A stretch of 64,000 nt of DNA. Source: Macrotrachela quadricornifera. Its lineage: Eukaryota; Rotifera; Eurotatoria; Philodinida; Philodinidae. Position numbers and translations under genes: made by a program. The stretch lies in the NCBI GenBank assembly GCA_022393335.1, contig JAJEKB010020302.1, positions 415,714-479,713 on the forward strand, read 5' to 3'. The notes under the pieces were generated by a model that was not told where the DNA came from, did not search any database, and saw only the letters and a list, made by a program, of their open reading frames with translations. The first letter of the stretch is position 1. The number at the start of each line of letters is the position of its first letter. This document shows positions 1 to 11,982 of this stretch, piece by piece.

Positions 1-1971
1 AGGTTCATCAGTACCACCAAGACAATCAATGTTACCATCATTAGCTTTTTCAAGAGGCAAACACATAAATTGATTTGTAAGAGGTGAGACACAGATATGA
101 TGATGATTTGGACAATTTAATAATGATGATAATGAATTACAATTAACTTCATCAGCTCCATTAAAACAATTCCAAAATCCATCACATCGTGTATAAGTAT
201 TATTGCATGGCCAATATTCACATTCTGTTTCATCTGTTTCATTTTGTCCATTAATAATAATAGGCAATAATTCTGTGAAACCATCACAAATAGTTCCAAA
301 TGAGATACGAGTCTTACTATAATAAATATCTAGATTTTCATCATCACAGAATTTCGATTCATCATATCCACAATGACACCATCCATCTGTAATCAATGTT
401 TGAGAAATACAGATATTATTTATTGTACATGCGAAAATATTTTCTACTCCATATGCAGAACATGAACCGTTGATCAAAGGACATCCTTCGTCATCTCCAT
501 AATCACAATCACTTGTGTAATCACAAAGTTGATCCTTTGATATACATTTTGATGAGTTAATACATCTATACATAGTTAAATTGTTACAACTTGCAGAATC
601 ATTTGAGATAATTTTGTTGCATTGAGAAAGACTTTGATATACTGGTAAAACGTACATCTGGTACCAATTGTTTCTGAACAGCGCGGCCGAATTGAATTTT
701 AATGGAAAATCATCCGGACGACGACATGTGGCATTATTGAATGAAATTAATGATTTGTTTGGAGCGAATCCATCGCAGAGTTGATCATCATAGCATATAT
801 AATGAGGTTCTTGTATATAAGCTGCAGATAAACTCATATTTTTGTTGTAGACAAAAAACATATGACCAAAGGCAATTGTAGCAGCTGGTGTGCTTAGCAT
901 ATCTGGACAAATTTCATTTATTATTGATTTACATGTTTCGCTGGGACAATGAACGTGACATCTTGAACCCATGAAATTTTGAATCTGCAAGTGACACTTA
1001 AATGCCATCCAACAATCATCAGTTGTTCCATTCAGTTTGTCAACGAACAGCAATTCTTCAATTATGATATTGCGCTTGCGGAGACACGAACTCGTCAATT
1101 TTATATTGGATGAATCATATCGTTCTGGACATACGATATCTTCGTTTGTAAATGTTGGTACACGATCATAGATGTTTAAAAAAACCACAAGACGCAACGT
1201 ATTTCTGCGAGTTTCATCTGTTTTATCAAGACATTCATATCCATTCCGATCATACAAAAATATGTTGGATATGCATTGTCCATTCCGACATTGATATTCA
1301 TTTTCTTCACAATCATTAAATCTAAATTGCCAACAAGATTCTTCATCGATTCCATCTTGACAATCACGAGTTCCATCACAAATTTCAGTCCAATCAAGAC
1401 ATATCAATGTAGAACCACGATTACATTTTAAATGAGTATAACATGTTAAATTTATGGGATCATAATTATATTGATAAAAATCATAAATGATTTCATTTAT
1501 TGATGAATAATACGATTTATGATTATCTAAAGAAAATTGACATTGTGAACCAAATCTTGGTGATGTACAATTGTAGAATAATGATTTTTCCAACAAAGAT
1601 GATTGATTTAAAATTGAAAGTTGATTCAAATAGAATTGATAACGTTCAACAACATCCATTGATGCTGACCAAAGATATAATTGTTGACTAGTGATATTTT
1701 GTTTTAAAAGTTCAGCAAAGGTTAATTTTTGATGATAATTATTTTGTTGAATATTCCATTTTGATGACCATTCAGTTAAACAATACGAAATTATTTCATG
1801 AGGATCCGTTTCCTTTTCGATTGTAGCAGCAACATAAAGACAATCATGTTGAAACACAACATCACTCTTATTATTACTTATCCAATCGGTAAGATGAAGA
1901 TTGATTTGAGGTGAAGAAATCACCAAATGTAATAGAATTAAACAGAGTAAATTCTTGACGATAAACATCAT
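1..1971 (-). CDS. LDL-receptor class A repeat protein, 5' portion (runs off left edge)
   Basis: This frame is open for 657 codons from ATG at 1971 down to base 1, with no stop and no intron; the stop lies outside the window. The N-terminus (MMFIVKNLLCLILLHLVISS) is a good signal peptide, so the protein is probably secreted or membrane-anchored. LDLa-type cysteine/acidic modules (C..G...C.DG.DE..C) lie at about residues 177-217, 222-252, 470-496, 587-617 and 630-657. One example reads CDGTRDCQDGIDEESC. LDLa modules bind calcium and ligands. Order and spacing match the N-terminal part of the receptor at 51891-57232 (shared CLDW, C.DG.DEE.C and NEYQCR.G.CI/DEYRCTDGMCI blocks), so the two are paralogues, and an EGF/7TM C-terminal part may lie beyond the edge. 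ATG1971 is chosen because it heads the signal peptide and follows a TATA-like box by 70 bp. Confidence 0.9.
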   Translation of the reverse strand, partial: MMFIVKNLLCLILLHLVISSPQINLHLTDWISNNKSDVVFQHDCLYVAATIEKETDPHEIISYCLTEWSSKWNIQQNNYHQKLTFAELLKQNITSQQLYLWSASMDVVERYQFYLNQLSILNQSSLLEKSLFYNCTSPRFGSQCQFSLDNHKSYYSSINEIIYDFYQYNYDPINLTCYTHLKCNRGSTLICLDWTEICDGTRDCQDGIDEESCWQFRFNDCEENEYQCRNGQCISNIFLYDRNGYECLDKTDETRRNTLRLVVFLNIYDRVPTFTNEDIVCPERYDSSNIKLTSSCLRKRNIIIEELLFVDKLNGTTDDCWMAFKCHLQIQNFMGSRCHVHCPSETCKSIINEICPDMLSTPAATIAFGHMFFVYNKNMSLSAAYIQEPHYICYDDQLCDGFAPNKSLISFNNATCRRPDDFPLKFNSAALFRNNWYQMYVLPVYQSLSQCNKIISNDSASCNNLTMYRCINSSKCISKDQLCDYTSDCDYGDDEGCPLINGSCSAYGVENIFACTINNICISQTLITDGWCHCGYDESKFCDDENLDIYYSKTRISFGTICDGFTELLPIIINGQNETDETECEYWPCNNTYTRCDGFWNCFNGADEVNCNSLSSLLNCPNHHHICVSPLTNQFMCLPLEKANDGNIDCLGGTDEP

Positions 1972-2040
1972 CCAACACTTCAATAAATCTCAATAAAAGC
2001 AGAATAAAGACTCCACAATGTTCAATTTTTTTTTCTTGGC

Positions 2041-2049
2041 TTTTATATA
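2041..2049 (-). promoter_or_regulatory. TATA-like box upstream of the LDLa gene
   Basis: On the minus strand this reads TATATAAAA, about 70 bp upstream of the ATG at 1971. The position suits a core promoter, but in such AT-rich DNA a chance match is possible. Confidence 0.35.
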
Positions 2050-3126
2050 TATTCAAGACAATGCTGATTTAGAATGTTTATCTATAAAAAATCACGGTTG
2101 TTGTTGTTGTTGATTATAGCAATTTGTTCCTGCATCCTGACTTCGAGCTTTTAACATACTATCCATATCTTATAACTACAACAGATGGTAACTCACATCT
2201 AGCTTCAGTGTTGCCGGAACTAGATTTTAAAAGGGAAGTGGGCTCACTCTTTTACGTATGTATATTTCATATAATGTATTTACTACGAATGCTTAAATGA
2301 CGATACCAAATGAATTAACTATGTGGAATACTGACATTTTTTGTTTAAAATAATTAGTATTTTCAGTCAAAACCTAAATTTTCTTGTTTTTATTCGAAAA
2401 CAATCTGTTTCCATTTTAGAAACAAATTCAAAATTCAGTTTTTGAATTAAATATTACTTTATACTAAAATTCATTGCAAAAACAGAAATAATATAATCTA
2501 ATATGAGAAAGAAATTAAAGTCTTTCTTCAATATTTAATTGAATAGAATGAAAAATAATTGCAATCAACAATCAGTTTTTCAAATACATAAACAGTTGAA
2601 TCTATCAAAATATCGAATGTTCATTAATTTTAAAGTTCTATAAAAGCAAATAAGCCACAAATGCATTAAAAAAAACTTTTCTATATATAAAAATAATACG
2701 ACAGATGTATAGTTCTGATATTTATCCTCTTATATGCTTACTGAAGAGAACAGAACGGCAAAAAAAAGAAGAAGAAATAATAGCATAGGCGACGGAGTCA
2801 TTAGGCTTGGATAGGCTCGATTCAATGTGAAGACTGGACGATCAAAGTGTAAATTAGTTATTTTATCCGATTATTTTCCAAGTGTTGTAAAGAGATGACC
2901 GTCGGCTGCAGAAAACTACAAAAACTAGTTTTGTATGTGCCCTAATAAAATCAACACGACTGTCCTAATAGTGATAAAAAAGAGTTTAACACATTATCAT
3001 CATAAAACGTTACAGTTTATAAAGTTTTTTTGTTAAGACACTAATGAAAGTTCTCAATTGTCCTTAAACAGTTTCCAAAACGAGAGCTTCTAGTAGGTCT
3101 AACAGATCAACTTATCTAGAGGAGGC
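2050..3126. other. intergenic, no gene seen
   Basis: AT-rich sequence with a short (TTG)n run at about 2096-2114. Neither strand gives a coding-like frame or a recognisable family. Confidence 0.5.
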
Positions 3127-3238
3127 TTATAATATGGAAGAAACTTCTATCACAGAGTGGCTTATGAGACGATAGCAGACATTATCGTTTTTCATCGTTC
3201 GAACCGCTGTAATTATTAGTCTGAGTGAACTTCTAAAT

Positions 3239-3430
3239 GTGTTACGAGTTGATGAAAATATGTTTTGCGAATGTAATAAATCATTATCGTTATATCTAAC
3301 CACTCTTCTCACAACCGCTACGGTTGATCGCTTTTTCAGCCTAATAAATCAAACGAAAACATACCTGTGTACAATGAATGAACGGCGCTTAAATCATGTT
3401 ATTATTCGTCATATTCATAAAGAAAAATAG
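3239..3430 (+). pseudogene. hAT transposase C-terminal (dimerisation) fragment
   Basis: The short frame ends in LTTLLTTATVDRFFSLIN followed by RRLNHVIIRHIHKEK. This is the hAT C-terminal dimerisation pattern (P.s.a..ER.FS..n.i....r..l....l..L). It aligns directly with the end of the decayed hAT transposase at 15748-18626 (LTIPISTATAELTFSALNRI, RLNHCLLPHIYKEKL). Upstream the frame is broken, so only the 3' end of a copy remains. A GC-rich hAT-like terminal motif follows about 240 bp downstream. In the other hAT copy the equivalent motif lies about 230 bp past the stop codon, which supports the identification. Confidence 0.7.
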
Positions 3431-3664
3431 ATTTACTTGATCTCAACAATGTTTACTCTGATTTTGTTTCAAAAAATTCAAGTCAGAAAAATCTTTTTCG
3501 GTTATGAATAGTTTTGCTTGTCTACGTCAGCCTGTTATTGCACTTCTATACAATTCGCATACGAAAATCTATAGTGATTATTATTGTAAACAAATAAAAA
3601 GCGCCTTTCGATTCGCTTTCGAGGGCGGTTATACTGAAAACTTGAGCCAACCCTAAACCGAAAT

Positions 3665-3682
3665 CGCTCCGCCGCCTATCTG
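3665..3682. repeat. hAT-like terminal inverted repeat remnant
   Basis: CGCTCCGCCGCCTATCTG, read outward-in as CAG..AGGCGGCGGAGCG, resembles CAGGGGGCGGCAGAACG at 15519 and CAGATCC..GGCGGCGGAACGC at 10719-10741. It lies about 240 bp past the hAT C-terminal fragment, at the expected element end. Confidence 0.5.
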
Positions 3683-3810
3683 ATATAGTTAAACTTTTCA
3701 AACCTCCGAATGTACTCCCTATCCAAAACGTCCATGCGTGCGACTGTTTTTTGCATAACTCAAGAACGCAAACAGCTAGAGGCCTGTGGCTTTCACCAGT
3801 CGAACGAGGT

Positions 3811-4213
3811 GACATGGGCATGCTTTTTCTCCGATATTGTTTAAGATGAATTCATTTTAAAATCAATCATTTCCTCAAAACATTGTAAAATATACATGAT
3901 AACGGTCTGTTACTCCGATGAAATTGTGGTTTTAATATGTGATCTAGATAGAAGGACTTTAAATCTATAGTTTAAGATATAATTTAAATGATTATCTTCA
4001 CACATTCTAATATTAAGCAAATACAATTCTCTATTTACTCCCTCGAAAAATATGAATTTCTCTTGATTTTTAGTGAGTTTTCTCACTTTTTCTCAAAATT
4101 TCATCCCAACGACAGAAGATTTTCGTATATTTTTTCGATGTTTTTTAAAAATGGCGGATTTTAAAATGAATTCGTCTCAAACAATATCGGAGAAAAAGAC
4201 GTCCCCATGTCAT
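3811..4213. repeat. inverted repeat (foldback) of about 54-bp arms
   Basis: The arm at 3811-3864 (starts GACATGGGCATGCTTTTTCT) pairs with the arm at 4158-4213 (ends GACGTCCCCATGTCATC) with few mismatches over the segment containing ATATTGTTT.AGA.GAATTC. About 290 bp lie between. The arrangement is typical of a non-autonomous DNA transposon end pair. No target duplication was resolved. Confidence 0.6.
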
Positions 4214-4242
4214 CAAATTTTTTTCGATAATCAATTTTTCCC

Positions 4243-5025
4243 TTTTCTAAAAGAAAGGATTATACGGCCGTAAATTCCTTTAAAGTTTGACTGTCTGTCT
4301 GTCTTAACCAATCAGAAAACAGCAACGATTATCTCGATAATAATAGAATGTAATAGTTGCTAAAAATGTTCCCAAAGGGTTTTGGGGATCGGGGAGTCCG
4401 ATGGTACTATTAATTTTTTATGATCTTACAACAAAAAATTTTTTTTGTTGCAAAAAAATAATGATTTTTTGTTAGAAAATTTAAACAGAGCGCTTTTAAG
4501 GGCTTGGAAACAATTGGTGTGATTAGGTTTCAAGATTTTCGAAATTTACTATTTCGTCGACTGAAGAGAGAATGTTACGGAAGAAAGTGAAATGTGTTTA
4601 TTTGTTTGTGCCAGGTCAAAGGTCAAAAAAACATGTACTTAGAGAAATCAACATGAAATCTCAACTTTGAAAAAATCGAATCTTAACGTTTTAGTAAAGG
4701 TTTTCGGGATCGAAGAGTTGGATGGTACTATTAATTTTTGAATTTTTTTTGGAAATAATTATTTTACTAAAGGAAGGCTTTTTTACGGAATAACGGTTTG
4801 TCTCGTGGACTGGAGGAGAGATCATATAACATAAAATAAGTTTGTAGTTGTACAGATATACTCTCTTCTAAAGTTTCTCTGTATCTTTCTGTAACCAAGC
4901 CAATTTGAAAACGTTATTTGCTAAATTAATATCAAAAGCTTATAATATTCTAGTTGAAAACTATATGAAGGGCAATGGAGGGTAAAGAATTCGCATCTGG
5001 AGTCAAATTTGTCTTTAGTAATAAG
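4243..5025 (+). repeat. dispersed repeat, copy 1 (second copy about 7040-7460)
   Basis: Blocks shared with 7040-7460 in the same order and orientation include CCCTTTTCT.AAAGAAA, GGGATCG.GGA, GCGCTTTTAAGGG, CAATTGGTGTGA.TAGG and AAA.TTAGTTTGTAGTT.TACAGATAT. The blocks are clear but the copies are well diverged. No coding frame is seen in either copy. Confidence 0.55.
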
Positions 5026-5224
5026 TTACCAAACAATTAGTAATTAGTTTTACTTTTTTTCCTAAGAAGTTTGATCGAAGATGGTCAAAGATCAATAAAT
5101 GAAAACTGAGTTGGTTTGGCAAATAATTAATAAGAAATAATATCCTCTGTCGTCAGTAAAACTCCACTAGGGACAATTGATTATGAGGAATCGAAATCTT
5201 GAGTTATAGTTTTTCAATAGTGAT

Positions 5225-5345
5225 AGGTATGGGGTAAAATCTTGTCGCCAATCCTCTTTTTCGCCAACAGTAACTTCGCCAATTGGTGAATTTCCCCACG
5301 AATTTCGCCAATGGCGAAAATACTGTTGGCGAAAAGTAGTATTAG
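5225..5345. repeat. iterated TTCGCC/GGCGAA motif cluster with palindrome
   Basis: About six copies of TCGCCAA or TTGGCGA in both orientations occur within 120 bp. The outer copies form an inverted repeat (TTCGCCAACAGTA and TACTGTTGGCGAA). The composition stands out from the AT-rich flanks. It resembles the subterminal motif arrays of the TA-flanked elements described elsewhere in the window, but no element boundaries were found here. Confidence 0.5.
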
Positions 5346-7039
5346 CGATATTACATAGACTCATAGGTATTAGATAATGATAAATTAGTAAATCATCGTT
5401 TCTAATACAACTTGACTTGTTATTATCGAGCACGGAAATTACGAATTCGAAGTCAGTAAAAATGTTTGTGATCTATTCCTTAGTTTTCTCTAATGAACTG
5501 TTTGTTGTTTGAAGCTTGACTCACAGATATTTCAGGGTCGTAAATCTATGTTCGATTTTGATTCTAATATAAAGTTTTCTTTATTGATTATTATATGTTG
5601 GATCTTTGAGTGAGATTTGCAGAAAAATATGTAAAAACAAAGCGACTGTTTGAAGTTCTGTTGTCGAGTCTTCATAGATATCAGTCGTAAAACTATATTC
5701 CAAAATAGACGAAGCTCTTTCGTAGACTACAATGTGTTGTACTCTATTGTAGCAATTCTTAAATAGTTCTTTTTTAGTTTCTTGTTAACTAGCGTATTCA
5801 CAAATGCTAAGCTTGTTGAGAAGAATGTAAATGCGATGCATCCATTAACTTCAAAGCTGAACTAATATCGATCGATGCAGTGGCGTTAAATATGGAAACG
5901 GCTAGTCGTGAGTGGCCGACCAGAGGGAGGCCGACGAATAACTCGACGTTGATTTAAAAGCTTTATCGTAAGTATAATAAATGAGAGTTGAGGCACTTTG
6001 AGAAAATGGCAAATGATTCGATTCATCAGGTAAAATAAATCTTTGTTAGACATTTGACGTAAAAAAACCTAATCATTAAAGGAGTTCTGAATCCTAATAT
6101 GGTGTTATTTGCTTATTGTTATTCCGAATTCTTGTTCACTTAGTTTCGAAGATCATGCATTTTTTCTTTTATCAGGAGGTCGTAACGGACAAATGCTACG
6201 GAAAATGCCAATGAAAAGTTGGGGCGAAATGTTTTGTTCCTGTTTTCTTGATTGAGAGGGGGAGTCATATGAAAAACATAATTCTGTGTTTGTGTGCTTG
6301 CTCAGGGTACAAGGTCAAGCTAAAGTAACTTAGCTGAAATCAATGGAAACGTTACCTTTTGTCTCAGTTTCTCATTATGAACTGCGGTTGAACTATAGTT
6401 CAGGCGATTCATGTCAGTACTCTATCAATGCACCATAAAAGTCTAAAAATGTTATCTGTGATGAGAAAATCATAGGTGAGTGATATTTTTGAAATTTAAG
6501 ATTGATAGTTATGGTTTTAGAAATCATGAAATGTGGGAGATTCGTTCAAACTGAACTAGCTATACCATTACATTTCTTGACCATTTATCTATCAATAATT
6601 CTTGAAATAGATAGAATAAATTCAGTCGAGGGTTAAGCGAATCACCTCTGACGAGCGTTACTTGTATTTTAGGATAAGATAAACGAAAAAATTTGAAATT
6701 TTCGCAATAAACTATTCTCAGTAGGACTTGTCTCTGTGTAAAGTTTCAAGTCAAAACTGGAAATTCTGTTTTTTCTGGTGTTCCTGAGGGACATTACGAC
6801 ATTCAACCAAAAATACCCTAAAAATGCAATATCATCGCAGTAATAAGCTATTAGCTCGAAGTCAAAAGCGGTTGAACAATCTTATGAGTTCTCTGGTAAG
6901 AACAATCCTACATCTACTATTATATTATTTGAATCATCTTATATTATTTTAATAATGATCGTGATAATGACGATTCTAATGATCAAAATGAAATCAGCAA
7001 TATTATTGCCGAAAATAATATTCTTTTTGTACTGCTTAT
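5346..7039. other. no gene seen
   Basis: AT-rich intergenic sequence. A 17-19 bp motif at about 6648-6668 (GACGAGCGTTACTTG) recurs inverted at about 8868-8886. It could mark the ends of an old element, but the rest of the flanks do not pair. Confidence 0.4.
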
Positions 7040-7460
7040 TATTCCCTTTTCTGAAAGAAAAGGTTATATGGCATTAAAATACGACAGGTAAAATGCTTAA
7101 AGTCTGTTTATCTTTGGGATCGAGGAATAGAACAGCACCATTAGTTCTTTACGATTTTGTAAAAACTCTTTTTTTATCCCAGCAAAATGTTTTTTTTATG
7201 AAATTTGACTAAGGCGCTTTTAAGGGTGAGAAATCAATTGGTGTGACTAGGTTTTCCGAATTGAAGCATGGATCATATAGCATAAAATTAGTTTGTAGTT
7301 TTACAGATATGCTTATTGCTAAAGTTTGTCGGTATGTTTACGTATTCACTCTAATCGGAAAATGGTATCGCCTACATTAATATTTAAAATTTGTGATGTT
7401 CTATAAGTAATCTCTGTGAAGAATTCTTCAAGGTATAGAATTCGAATTTTGAGTCAAAGG
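7040..7460 (+). repeat. dispersed repeat, copy 2
   Basis: Shorter counterpart of the repeat at 4243-5025, sharing its ordered blocks. It ends near GAATTCGAATTTTGAGTCAAAG, which parallels GAATTCGCATCTGGAGTCAAA in copy 1. Confidence 0.5.
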
Positions 7461-8950
7461 ACACCGCCGTTTCTCTCAAAAGTTCTTCAAATGAACTGAA
7501 ATTTTGCTTACTAGTTTACATCAATGAGAAACATTTTAGTTCATAAGGAATAAAACTATTTTCATCAAAAATAACATCATAAATTGATTCTAATAATACA
7601 ATCAAACCATATTAAAGTATTTTCTGAATAATAAATCTTATCAAAGTTATTTTTCCATGGAGTAAGTTCAGAACAACATAAAAATCAAGTAAATTCAAAT
7701 AATCTTGTATATTTCAATGGAAACAAATAAAAGAATTAAAACACAACATAGCAAAAAATTACAAACTTTTACAATGAATATATAAAAGTACAAAGAAGTA
7801 TTTGTGCATTTCTCAGTAAGCTCTTATGTGAACATAAATTGATAAGAGGTTATTTGTTTGAGTATTGTCATGTGTACATTTTATCTAAATATAAGATATA
7901 GCTATCGATCTAATGAAAAGAATAAAAAAAAAAATTGTTGCATTTCTTTTGTTAGATCAAAACTTTGAAGAATAAATTTTCTTTTTGATAAATTATTTCT
8001 AATATAGAGCAAATTTTTCATTTATCTCAGATAATGAAAATGAAAAGAAAGAAACAAACTCATCTTTCATATTTATTTAGAAATAATATAATTAAATAAA
8101 TATTTGAATTTTACATGAATCATATATAAAACATATTCATTTTGAAGTTTTAATTATTCAAAGAAAAATAAAAAATATTTTTCGAATTGAATAACTTACA
8201 AAAAAATAATTTCTTTTATGCTTAGTAATTTTATCGATATTTTGGTTGTAATCATGATTTTTTTTTCTCTAAAAACTAATGTAATAATTATTGTTGAGAA
8301 TATAAAATTGAAAATATCGAAATATTTTGTTTTCATGTTATAATAAATGTTTCATTGTGGTCACTTATTATAGATGTAATTATATATAAATGAATATTTC
8401 GGTTCATCATGATAACGTAGTTAAAAAAAATTTCGTCATAGAAATATTCAAACCTTTTAAAAACTTATAAACAAATGTACATTCGATCTTCAATAATAAT
8501 ACTTCTCCTCTTTAATCATTTCTGCACGTTGCTATGTTATATGTTGGAGAAAAAGAACTAACAATGTATGAATTTTGATCAAAGAACGAAATGTCAATAT
8601 TACAACTGAATTTTGCAATCGGCGAAAAAAAACTGAAAGAGAAAATAAGAATAACGAAACAGTTTATTAACAAACGCATCATTTCTTTTTTGTACGTTTT
8701 ATTAGACAGAACAACGAAACAACAGTAAAAAGATTGAAGGTAAATACCGACTGATTTTTTTTTTCATTAAAAGTATGTCTTCCAAATTAATATATTTAGT
8801 TCTTGTTAGTAATGTATCATAAATGGGTTTTTCGATTCAGATCAGTTCATGAAAGAAGCCCTCTAAAAGTAACAAGTAACGCTCGTCTGAAGACTCGCTC
8901 AGCTCTTTCTCGTAGAAATCGTGTTTTGTAAATTATCGTCAAGCTATTCA
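7461..8950. other. no gene seen
   Basis: Very AT-rich sequence with homopolymer runs. There are no coding-like frames on either strand. Confidence 0.5.
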
Positions 8951-8969
8951 TTTATAAAATTTTAAAAGA

Positions 8970-9620
8970 TCGAAGTCAGATTCAAGTTCCTGGACATTAA
9001 CGTCGATTGACCAAATTTCATAAAAAACAAATGCTTTTTGTTAAAAATTTGTTGTTTGTTTAAAAAATTGATCGTCAAAAAATTTTTATGCAACTGACTT
9101 CAGATTTGAATTTCTCGCCCTTGATTACCGTTCGGTCAACCCTTATAAAAAAAATTTTTTTTGTAAAAAAAGTGATCCTTTGTGTAAAAAAATGAATCTG
9201 AAAAAAATTTCGAAAAAACGACCACCAGATTCGAGTTCCTCGACCCCGATTACCCTTCGGTCAACCCTTATAAGAAAATTTATTTTTGTAAAAAAAGTGA
9301 TCCTTTGTGTAAAAAAATGAATCCGAAAAAAATTTCGAAAAAACTACCACCAGATTCAAGTTCCTCAACCCCGATTACCCTTCGGTCAACCCTTATAAAA
9401 AAAATTTTTTTTGTAAAAAAAGTGATCCTTTGTCTAAAAAAATGAATCCGAAAAAAATTTCGAAAAACTAACTTCAGATTCGGATTCCTCGACCCCGATT
9501 TCCCTTCGGTCAACCCTTATAAAGAAATTTTTTTTTGCAAAAAAATGGTCCTTTGTCTAAAAAAAATGATTCTCAAAAAAATTTTAAAAAACTAACATCA
9601 GATTCGAAGTCTCCGCATGG
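8970..9620. repeat. tandem repeat, period about 125 bp, about five copies
   Basis: The block TTCGGTCAACCCTTATAA recurs at 9131, 9256, 9381 and 9505, giving steps of 125, 125 and 124 bp. Each unit also carries GTGATCCTTTGT.TAAAAAAATGA, a poly-A/T stretch, and CAGATTC.AGTTCCTC.ACCCCGATT. The first unit (about 8970-9095) is more diverged and the last (from 9600) is partial. Open frames here are only shadows of the tandem structure. Confidence 0.85.
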
Positions 9621-9679
9621 AAATACCCCTGGAAATGTCTTTTCGGAAAAATCGATTTTCGATGTTTTTTTGACCCTGC

Positions 9680-11980
9680 GGACATACAAGCAAGCAAGCA
9701 ATCAAACAAACAATTTATATTTCTAAGACTCTTCTCTACGAGAAAGAGAATATATCTCTCCATTAGGATGTACAATGTATTTATTGATCATAATAAGACT
9801 AGAAGAATTCTAAAAAGATTCGTATTTATAGTCTATTCTTTTAAAGTCATGATGATAGTAGAATAGACATTCTTCTTTCTCTAAGGATGTCAGGATTTCC
9901 TTTTCTTTCAGTTTCATAATCATAGAATATCAACGCATTTGTGAATATGTTTTACGAATTTTCAAGTGCTCCAATACGCGTGTATATGCTTTTTTTGCCT
10001 TTTTTACCATAAAGCTCCATATAGTTTCTAGATAGATATGTCGATGACGAGTTTTGTTCCTAGAAGTTTAGTGTCATATATGCGCACTAGATTCACAAAT
10101 ATTCAGATCCACATTCACATTTTGCACTCTTAGAGATGCAGTAAGTGACGGTTTAAAAATAAGCTTCCTTGGCCTAACATTTTTATTCTGTGTTTTAGTT
10201 GGATCTAAGATTTTTTTGTTGCCAGAGTCAGATGTGAATCCAAGCAGAAGTCGTAAAATTTAGGCGTAGTAGACTCTAGCTGCACATAAGAGCCATTTAT
10301 AACTTGTTTATTACGAGATTATCGTCAATATTGTTTGAAAAATATGTAAAATGTGTTGGTCAACGAAAATTAATCAAAAAAAATCTAGAGTATTTGACAT
10401 ATTTATCAGATTGAGAGTTCGAAAACTATCAACCTAGATTTGGGTGCAAAAATGTTGCATCTAATGGACGATGTTTCAAGATCACTATTCAATCAAGACA
10501 AGGCAAAAGTTCAATGGCTTCTTAAAAAAAAAATTCTATTATAGGTTGCAAATTTATCTCCGACCTGCACTAATGTTATGCATTAATAAATTTAAGTTCG
10601 AAATAAACAGTATTAATTTTGTTTCATTTGAATAGCATAGCATAGAAAGAGTATCTCTGCATTATTATGCTGCCAGTAAGAGTTCCATAAAAAATATCGA
10701 GCCTATCTTAGATTTAAAGCGTTCCGCCGCCCATGGATCTGATAAAGCAGACGTTTTTCTTCAACTCAGTAATAAATTTACCCTTGTAGTACATCTCCAT
10801 TTATGATGACAAAATTAAAATTGCGATGAAACTTAATGGAGGATTCTCAGAACGTGAATAGACTGGAACAAAGCAGAGATTTTCTTCAAGTATATTTAGT
10901 GTATATCAAGAAAACGGTACTCGCTGAATCGATAGAGCGATTCATGAGCTACGAGATGATCGATTTAGCCTCTTTATATGAATTTGAAAAAAAGGCGCAA
11001 AATCATTAATATGAAAACGAATGTATTGAAAGTATGTCATTTTGGGGCATTGACCGGATGTAATTCCATAGTTAATCGTTCAAACAGCTCTTTTCATAAA
11101 GCTTTATAGAAAATTTCACAGACGATGTTCGCTACATGTGTATTTAGTTGCTAATATTTTTCAAAGCTGAAGTTAACGAAAAGCAGCAGATAGTACATAG
11201 ATCGAATATAGTCAGGAGCCAAACGAGTCGCATCGATAAACTTTACCTTGAACTAGAACGGACAAAAAAGGTCAAAAATAAATTCTTATCGGAATTATAA
11301 TTATAACTCAAGAAATATTTATTCTGTTAGAATAGCTAAGGAAACTAAAATGGTATGAATAAAATGAAAAATTTTGTCAAACTACGTTAGGAGAACAAAA
11401 TATGAGTTTCATCGATGCTTATTATTGTATTTTAAATAATGATTTTATTGTAATGGTTGAGACTTAGAAGCTTTTGATGAAGTCTGCAACAAACAAGAAA
11501 TTCTGACCTGAAATATTCATTTGTATAAAAGTGCTTTTGCCTGCATAACGGATCTTTTTTATGAACCAAACGTAGAGTATATAAGACACTTTAGGCATTG
11601 AATAAATATACGTCCATAAGCAATGGTAAATGCCAACCTTTTGTAGTAATCATGAGTCCATCTAGCACTGAAATTGTATAGTGAATGATTTGCAAGATCT
11701 ATACATCTAGTAGAGACTAGTTATTAATGCGTTATTGTAATAGAAAATGCAGTATTTTCAGAATTAAATTGCAATACATAGACGTAGAAAAGTCAAAAAT
11801 TCATTCAACTTTATTCTCGTCCTCACAACTCATTAAAATTACTGTCGATTTCATTAGCAAAAAATTTGAAGTTCCTTATAGGTGGTCGTACTGTAGTCTG
11901 TAGGTGCTTTGGATAATAAAACTGCATTCATCCAGAACTTCCACGTCCTTTCTACAGACATTCGGCATTTTATTCGATCA
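9680..11980. other. no gene; hAT-like terminal motif at 10719-10741
   Basis: No coding frame is supported. The one notable item is GCGTTCCGCCGCCC followed by ATGGATCTG at 10719-10741, a third instance of the GC-rich hAT-like end motif seen near 3670 and 15519. No transposase remnant is visible beside it. Confidence 0.4.
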
Positions 11981-11982
11981 TA

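Noticed and set aside
3546..3821. 91-codon minus-strand frame
   Set aside because: No family resemblance, no splice context; it overlaps hAT-like end sequence and the start of an inverted repeat.
5879..5890. CAGTGGCGT as a hAT terminus
   Set aside because: A single short match with no inverted partner or 8-bp duplication nearby.
9280..9775. Open frames on both strands in the 125-bp tandem array
   Set aside because: The peptides repeat with the DNA period and appear on both strands, so they are by-products of the tandem repeat.
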